Assembly (NCBI GenBank): GCA_902571865.1
Contig: CACGDO010000003.1
Coordinates: forward strand, 94,099-158,098
DNA from: an uncultured Alphaproteobacteria bacterium
GTDB taxonomy: Bacteria > Pseudomonadota > Alphaproteobacteria > HIMB59 > GCA-002718135
DNA: 64,000 nt
Direction: 5' to 3'
Part shown: positions 59,735 through 64,000 of the stretch, one piece after another
Position numbering within the stretch: position 1 is the stretch's first letter
How the letters are laid out: each line of letters opens with the position of its first letter
The notes under the pieces: model-generated
Seen by the model: the letters and a program-made list of their open reading frames with translations, nothing else
What the model was told of the DNA's origin: nothing
Database searches by the model: none
Made by a program: the position numbers and the translations under genes

Positions 59735-61540
59735 ATGTCTAACTTAGAAAATAAACTTAAAAAAGTTATTAATACATTCAATAATGTTAATAGAGAAGCC
59801 GCTTACAAGGATATAAAAAAATTATCAGAAAAATATAATAATAACATTAGTGTTCAAAATGTTTTGTTCCAAATAGCTAAAAAAATTGGTGACATTGATA
59901 CATCAATTATTGCTCTTAAAAAAATTCTATTTGTTGAAAAAAATAATTTATCTTACCTATCTCAATTATATAAATTACTTTTAGGAAAAAATTTAATTGA
60001 TGAGGCGCTTGAAAAGATCAGTCTAATACTAGAAATAGATAATAAAAATTATGATGCTTTACGTGATAAGTCTTATATTTATTTTTTAAAGAATGATTAT
60101 CTTGAAGCAAAGAAATACATTGATAAAATTTCAAGTTTAAAAGATGATGATTACTTTGGATATAATATCAAAGGCTTAATATATTTTAAAAATAATTTTC
60201 TCGAAGAGGCAAGAAATTTTTTTAATTTATCCATAAAAATAAATAATATGTATATAGACAGTTACAATAACTTAGGGACATGCTTACTTGAATTAGAAAA
60301 ACTCGATGAGGCAAAGAAAGTATTTGGTAGCGCTTATAACATTGATAATAAAAATTTATCAACTCTAATAAATTTAGCTAATGTTCTAAGTCTTCAAGAT
60401 AATATTGTTGATGCAGTAAATTATTATAATAAGGCTTTAAATTTAGAGCCAAATAATCATGAAATTATTTCTAATCTAGCTATATGCTACTTCAGAGATA
60501 ATAAAGAAAAAGAAGCAAAAATATTTTATGATAGAGCATTAAAAATTAACCCTTATGATTACAAACTAATGTATGCTTATTGTACGCTACAATTAAAATT
60601 AAATAACTTTATTAAAGCCTGGGAATTATTCGACTCAAGATTGTTAATTGAAAAAAATAAAAATAAATTAAATAATTTTGATTTAGTTAAAAATAATTTA
60701 TTTAACAATTTAACTATTAATAAAAATGACAAGTTACTTATTTTAAGAGAACAAGGAATAGGAGAGGAAATTTTATTTAGCTCAATATACCCTGATATTA
60801 TAAATAAATTTGAAAATCTTAAAATTGAAGCTGATAAAAGATTAGTATCTATTTTTAATAGATCATTTGGAAAAAATATATTTGTAGAAAATGGGCATTA
60901 TTCAAAAAATTCTACAATATCTAGTTTTAATAAAATTATATATGCAGGCAGCTTGGTTAAATTTTTTAGAAAAAATAAAGATGATTTTAGTTATCGGTAT
61001 TATTTAACTGCACAAAAAGATATTGTTAATAACTACAAAGAAAAACTAAGTGTTCATAAAGATAAATTAAAAATAGGCATATCTTGGAAAAGCGTAGTGA
61101 ATATTTATGGTGGTTTGAAATCATTAACTATTAAGGATTTTGAACCATTGTTTGGTGAAGAAAGATTAATTATTAGTTTACAATATGGTGATATAGATTC
61201 AGATAAAAAATATATATTAAATCAAAATAAACACTTAGAGGTGTTTAATGACTTAGATTTATTTAATGATATTGAAGCATGTATGGGGTTACTGAAAAAT
61301 TTAGATTTATTTATTACTGTTAGTAATTCAACAGCACATTTTGCTGGAGCTTTAGGTATACCTACAATACTAATTTGTCCAAAAAAATCATCTACGTATT
61401 ACTATTGGAATACACAAACTGGTTCTTCAATTTGGTATAAAAGTATAAAAGTTTTGGCAGTAGAAAAATCAATTAATGAAACAGTATGTTTAATAAATAA
61501 AATTTTAGATGAAAGTAATGAGTTTAAATTTTCAAATTAA
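59735..61540 (+). CDS. TPR protein with C-terminal glycosyltransferase-like domain, paralog 1
   Basis: Repeated TPR motifs (NNLGTCLLELEKLDEAKKVFGSAYNID); LREQGIGEEILFSSIYPDI; IGISWKS; FITVSNSTAHFAGALGIPT. Confidence 0.87.
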   Translation: MSNLENKLKKVINTFNNVNREAAYKDIKKLSEKYNNNISVQNVLFQIAKKIGDIDTSIIALKKILFVEKNNLSYLSQLYKLLLGKNLIDEALEKISLILEIDNKNYDALRDKSYIYFLKNDYLEAKKYIDKISSLKDDDYFGYNIKGLIYFKNNFLEEARNFFNLSIKINNMYIDSYNNLGTCLLELEKLDEAKKVFGSAYNIDNKNLSTLINLANVLSLQDNIVDAVNYYNKALNLEPNNHEIISNLAICYFRDNKEKEAKIFYDRALKINPYDYKLMYAYCTLQLKLNNFIKAWELFDSRLLIEKNKNKLNNFDLVKNNLFNNLTINKNDKLLILREQGIGEEILFSSIYPDIINKFENLKIEADKRLVSIFNRSFGKNIFVENGHYSKNSTISSFNKIIYAGSLVKFFRKNKDDFSYRYYLTAQKDIVNNYKEKLSVHKDKLKIGISWKSVVNIYGGLKSLTIKDFEPLFGEERLIISLQYGDIDSDKKYILNQNKHLEVFNDLDLFNDIEACMGLLKNLDLFITVSNSTAHFAGALGIPTILICPKKSSTYYYWNTQTGSSIWYKSIKVLAVEKSINETVCLINKILDESNEFKFSN

Positions 61541-63302
61541 TAATATCCTCAAAAAATTTGAGTATGGTAATAAATTGGAGGCTTACAAAGAATTAGAAAA
61601 TATTTTTAAGAAAAATAAGAATAACAATCTACTTCGATATAATTTAGCAGTAATACAACAAAAACTTAATTTAAACACAGAAGCAAAATCTAACTACAAT
61701 TATTTAATTAAAGTAGAGAAAAATCTTAAATCAATGATAAATCTTTATAATATTTATTTTATAGAAGAAAGATATTATGAGGCATTAAATTTAATAAATA
61801 ATATATTAGAAATACAAAAAATTGAACAAGTACACAAAGATAAGGCCTTTGCTTGTTTAAAGTTAAATAATATCGAGGATTCTAAAGAAATATGTGCGAA
61901 TTATCTTAGTAAGAATAATAAAGATATAGTCTCCCTGAACATTTTAGGCCAATGTTTTTTTGCTGAAAGAAATTTCAATAAAGCTATAAAAGTCTTTAAT
62001 GATATTTTAACAATTGATACTAGAAACCTATCTGCATTAAATTCATTAGGAAGAATTTATCATGAAAAACGTGATACAAAAAAAGCAGAAAAGTTTTTTC
62101 TAGATGCATTAAGAATAAATGGGTTATCTTTTCATGTTATAAATAATATAGCAGGATTCTATAGAGAAGAAGGTAAAAGTAATAAGGCCATTGAATATTA
62201 TAAAAAAGCAATTTCACTAAATCCTAATAATTCATATATTTATAACAACTTAGCAAAAACTTATTTTGATTTAAATAGACATGATGATGCAAAAGAAAAT
62301 AGCTTTAAAGCTTTAAAATTGAAACCAAATGATGGTGATGTAGAAAAAACTTTATCATTTATTTATCTTAAAGATCATGATTACGAAAATGGCTGGAATT
62401 ATTTTGATGGAAGACTAAGCTTGAATGACTTTATAAAAAAAAATGAAAATATTGAGAGGTTAAACAAAAAATTATTTAGAAAAAAAATAATAAATAAATC
62501 AAAAAGTAAATTTTTAATTGTAAGAGAACAAGGAGTAGGAGATGAAATTTTATATGGCTCTATGTATGGCGATCTTTTGAAAAATGTAGAAAATATTACT
62601 ATTGAATGTGACCCAAGATTATTAAATTTATTTAAAAGATCTTTCCCAGAATATAGCAATAAATTTATTGAGCTAGGAAGTATTTCAAATCTAGACCATA
62701 AATTAGAAAAAATTGATTATGTTTTATATGCTGGTAGCTTAGGGAGGTATTATCGCAAACACTTAACAGATTTTATTGGTGAACCATTCATTAAAGTAGA
62801 TGAGGAAAGATATAAGGAGATAAAAAATAAAACATTAAAATATAAGAATAAATATAATATTGGGATTTCTTGGAAGAGTTTTAACAATAGATATGCATCC
62901 GATAAATCATTAAATTTGGATGATTTTAAAGAAGTATTTAAGCTACCAAATTGTAATATATTTAATTTACAATATGGTGATGTTTTAGATGAGATTAATA
63001 ATTTCAATAATAATAAAAATAAACTTTTAAATATAGAAAATTTAGATCTTTATAATGATTTTGAAGGTATAGCTTCACTTTTAAAATCACTAGACATTTT
63101 TATAACCATAAGTAACAGTACTGCACATCTTGCTGGCTCACTAGGAGTCAGGACTTTACTTATAAAACCAGATAACTATGCTCTTTTTCATTATTGGAAT
63201 CAAAAAAATAATAAATCACCATGGTATAATTCTATTGAACTAATTGATAGAGAGAAATTTTTAAATGAATCTACAAATTTAGGTAGTTATTTAAAACTAT
63301 GA
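61509..63302 (+). CDS. TPR protein with C-terminal glycosyltransferase-like domain, paralog 2 (start possibly 61518)
   Basis: TPR motifs; VREQGVGDEILYGSMYGDL; IGISWKSF; FITISNSTAHLAGSLGVRT. Confidence 0.87.
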   Translation: MKVMSLNFQINNILKKFEYGNKLEAYKELENIFKKNKNNNLLRYNLAVIQQKLNLNTEAKSNYNYLIKVEKNLKSMINLYNIYFIEERYYEALNLINNILEIQKIEQVHKDKAFACLKLNNIEDSKEICANYLSKNNKDIVSLNILGQCFFAERNFNKAIKVFNDILTIDTRNLSALNSLGRIYHEKRDTKKAEKFFLDALRINGLSFHVINNIAGFYREEGKSNKAIEYYKKAISLNPNNSYIYNNLAKTYFDLNRHDDAKENSFKALKLKPNDGDVEKTLSFIYLKDHDYENGWNYFDGRLSLNDFIKKNENIERLNKKLFRKKIINKSKSKFLIVREQGVGDEILYGSMYGDLLKNVENITIECDPRLLNLFKRSFPEYSNKFIELGSISNLDHKLEKIDYVLYAGSLGRYYRKHLTDFIGEPFIKVDEERYKEIKNKTLKYKNKYNIGISWKSFNNRYASDKSLNLDDFKEVFKLPNCNIFNLQYGDVLDEINNFNNNKNKLLNIENLDLYNDFEGIASLLKSLDIFITISNSTAHLAGSLGVRTLLIKPDNYALFHYWNQKNNKSPWYNSIELIDREKFLNESTNLGSYLKL

Positions 63303-63992
63303 TTTAAATTTATTAGAAAGATATTCATCTCTTTCTTCAAGCCATTCTTTAGCAAATTCAACATCCTGCCATTCAGAAAACCATGGTCCTCCCCTGGTAT
63401 AATGAACTGCATAAGGTTTCTCTATATTGTGGCCTGAAGTCCAACCTTCTAGCCAATTCCATCTTTCATCTAGAGATCCAATTTCATTATCTTTACACCA
63501 TTTAAATTGATGAAGATATGCACCTGTTTCATTATTAACTTTATCAACAGTTAATTGTTTTGTACTTGGATGAGAACAATTATATAAAATAAAGCTAGAC
63601 CAATTTTTTCTTGGATAAATTGTTTGTTTCTGTCCATCCATTTTATGTTTCTCTTTGGGTGTATAGTCATGCTTAACGCAGTAAACGGCTTTATTTTCAT
63701 CAAGATTTTTAAATAAGTTGGATACATCACCTAAAAAAATAAAATCACAGTCACAGAAAACTGCCCAGCCTTCATAATTGGTTAGTTTTGGAACTAAAAA
63801 TCTAGAATAAGTAAATTGTGTAGATGCTAAAGGATCAATGCTTCTTGTATATAAGTTTTGAGCAATAAGCTCATCGAGTTTTAAAGACATAACTTTTACA
63901 TCAGCATTGGTACGTTTTAGAAGTGAATACTTACAAACTCTGTAAGCAATATCCTCTTTAGAATCATATCCTATAAAAAAATTTAATTTCAT
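63297..63992 (-). CDS. GT8-like glycosyltransferase
   Basis: NFFIGYDSKEDIAYRVCKYSLLKR; WAVFCDCDFIFLGDVSNLF; NWSSFILYNCSHPSTKQLT; AVHYTRGGPWF. Confidence 0.6.
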   Translation of the reverse strand: MKLNFFIGYDSKEDIAYRVCKYSLLKRTNADVKVMSLKLDELIAQNLYTRSIDPLASTQFTYSRFLVPKLTNYEGWAVFCDCDFIFLGDVSNLFKNLDENKAVYCVKHDYTPKEKHKMDGQKQTIYPRKNWSSFILYNCSHPSTKQLTVDKVNNETGAYLHQFKWCKDNEIGSLDERWNWLEGWTSGHNIEKPYAVHYTRGGPWFSEWQDVEFAKEWLEERDEYLSNKFKS

Positions 63993-64000
63993 ATTAATTT

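Overview
This 64 kb window is AT-rich, tightly packed alphaproteobacterial chromosome. It looks like a streamlined marine lineage of the SAR11/HIMB59 type; that placement is inferred from gene content, compositional bias and GcrA, and was not tested. Most of the window is core metabolism: mdh-sdhBADC, ffh-rpsP-rimM-trmD-rplS-leuCDB-asd, dapF-mtaB-ftsY-yciB, pgk, gcrA, dxs, panB, rpoH-carD-fdxA, a SUV3-like helicase, acnA, a complete ccmABCDEFGH operon, folD, gmd and argG. The right third is more accessory: an ECF sigma/ChrR-like pair, a rhizobial-type asparaginase, an AsnB-like amidotransferase with a kinase, duplicated aldo/keto reductases, TPR-glycosyltransferase paralogs and GT8-like proteins. 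I found one tRNA (Arg-UCG) and no CRISPR array, transposon, prophage or defence island. The best second-look items are: (i) a 58-aa, 5-letter, 64% Lys histone-H1-like protein whose mRNA is bracketed by palindromes and hairpins; (ii) a rod-like candidate ncRNA upstream of sdhC; (iii) a metallophosphatase homologue with nearly all metal ligands lost, next to carD/rpoH; (iv) a ChrR-like anti-sigma lacking the zinc ligands; (v) a 325-bp perfect repeat shared by two otherwise diverged aldo/keto reductases (gene conversion); (vi) matching acidic tails on S16 and L19, with a perfect 57-bp tandem repeat in rpsP; (vii) an intrinsic terminator whose T-tract abuts a start codon. All calls come from reading the sequence; no searches or folding programs were run.
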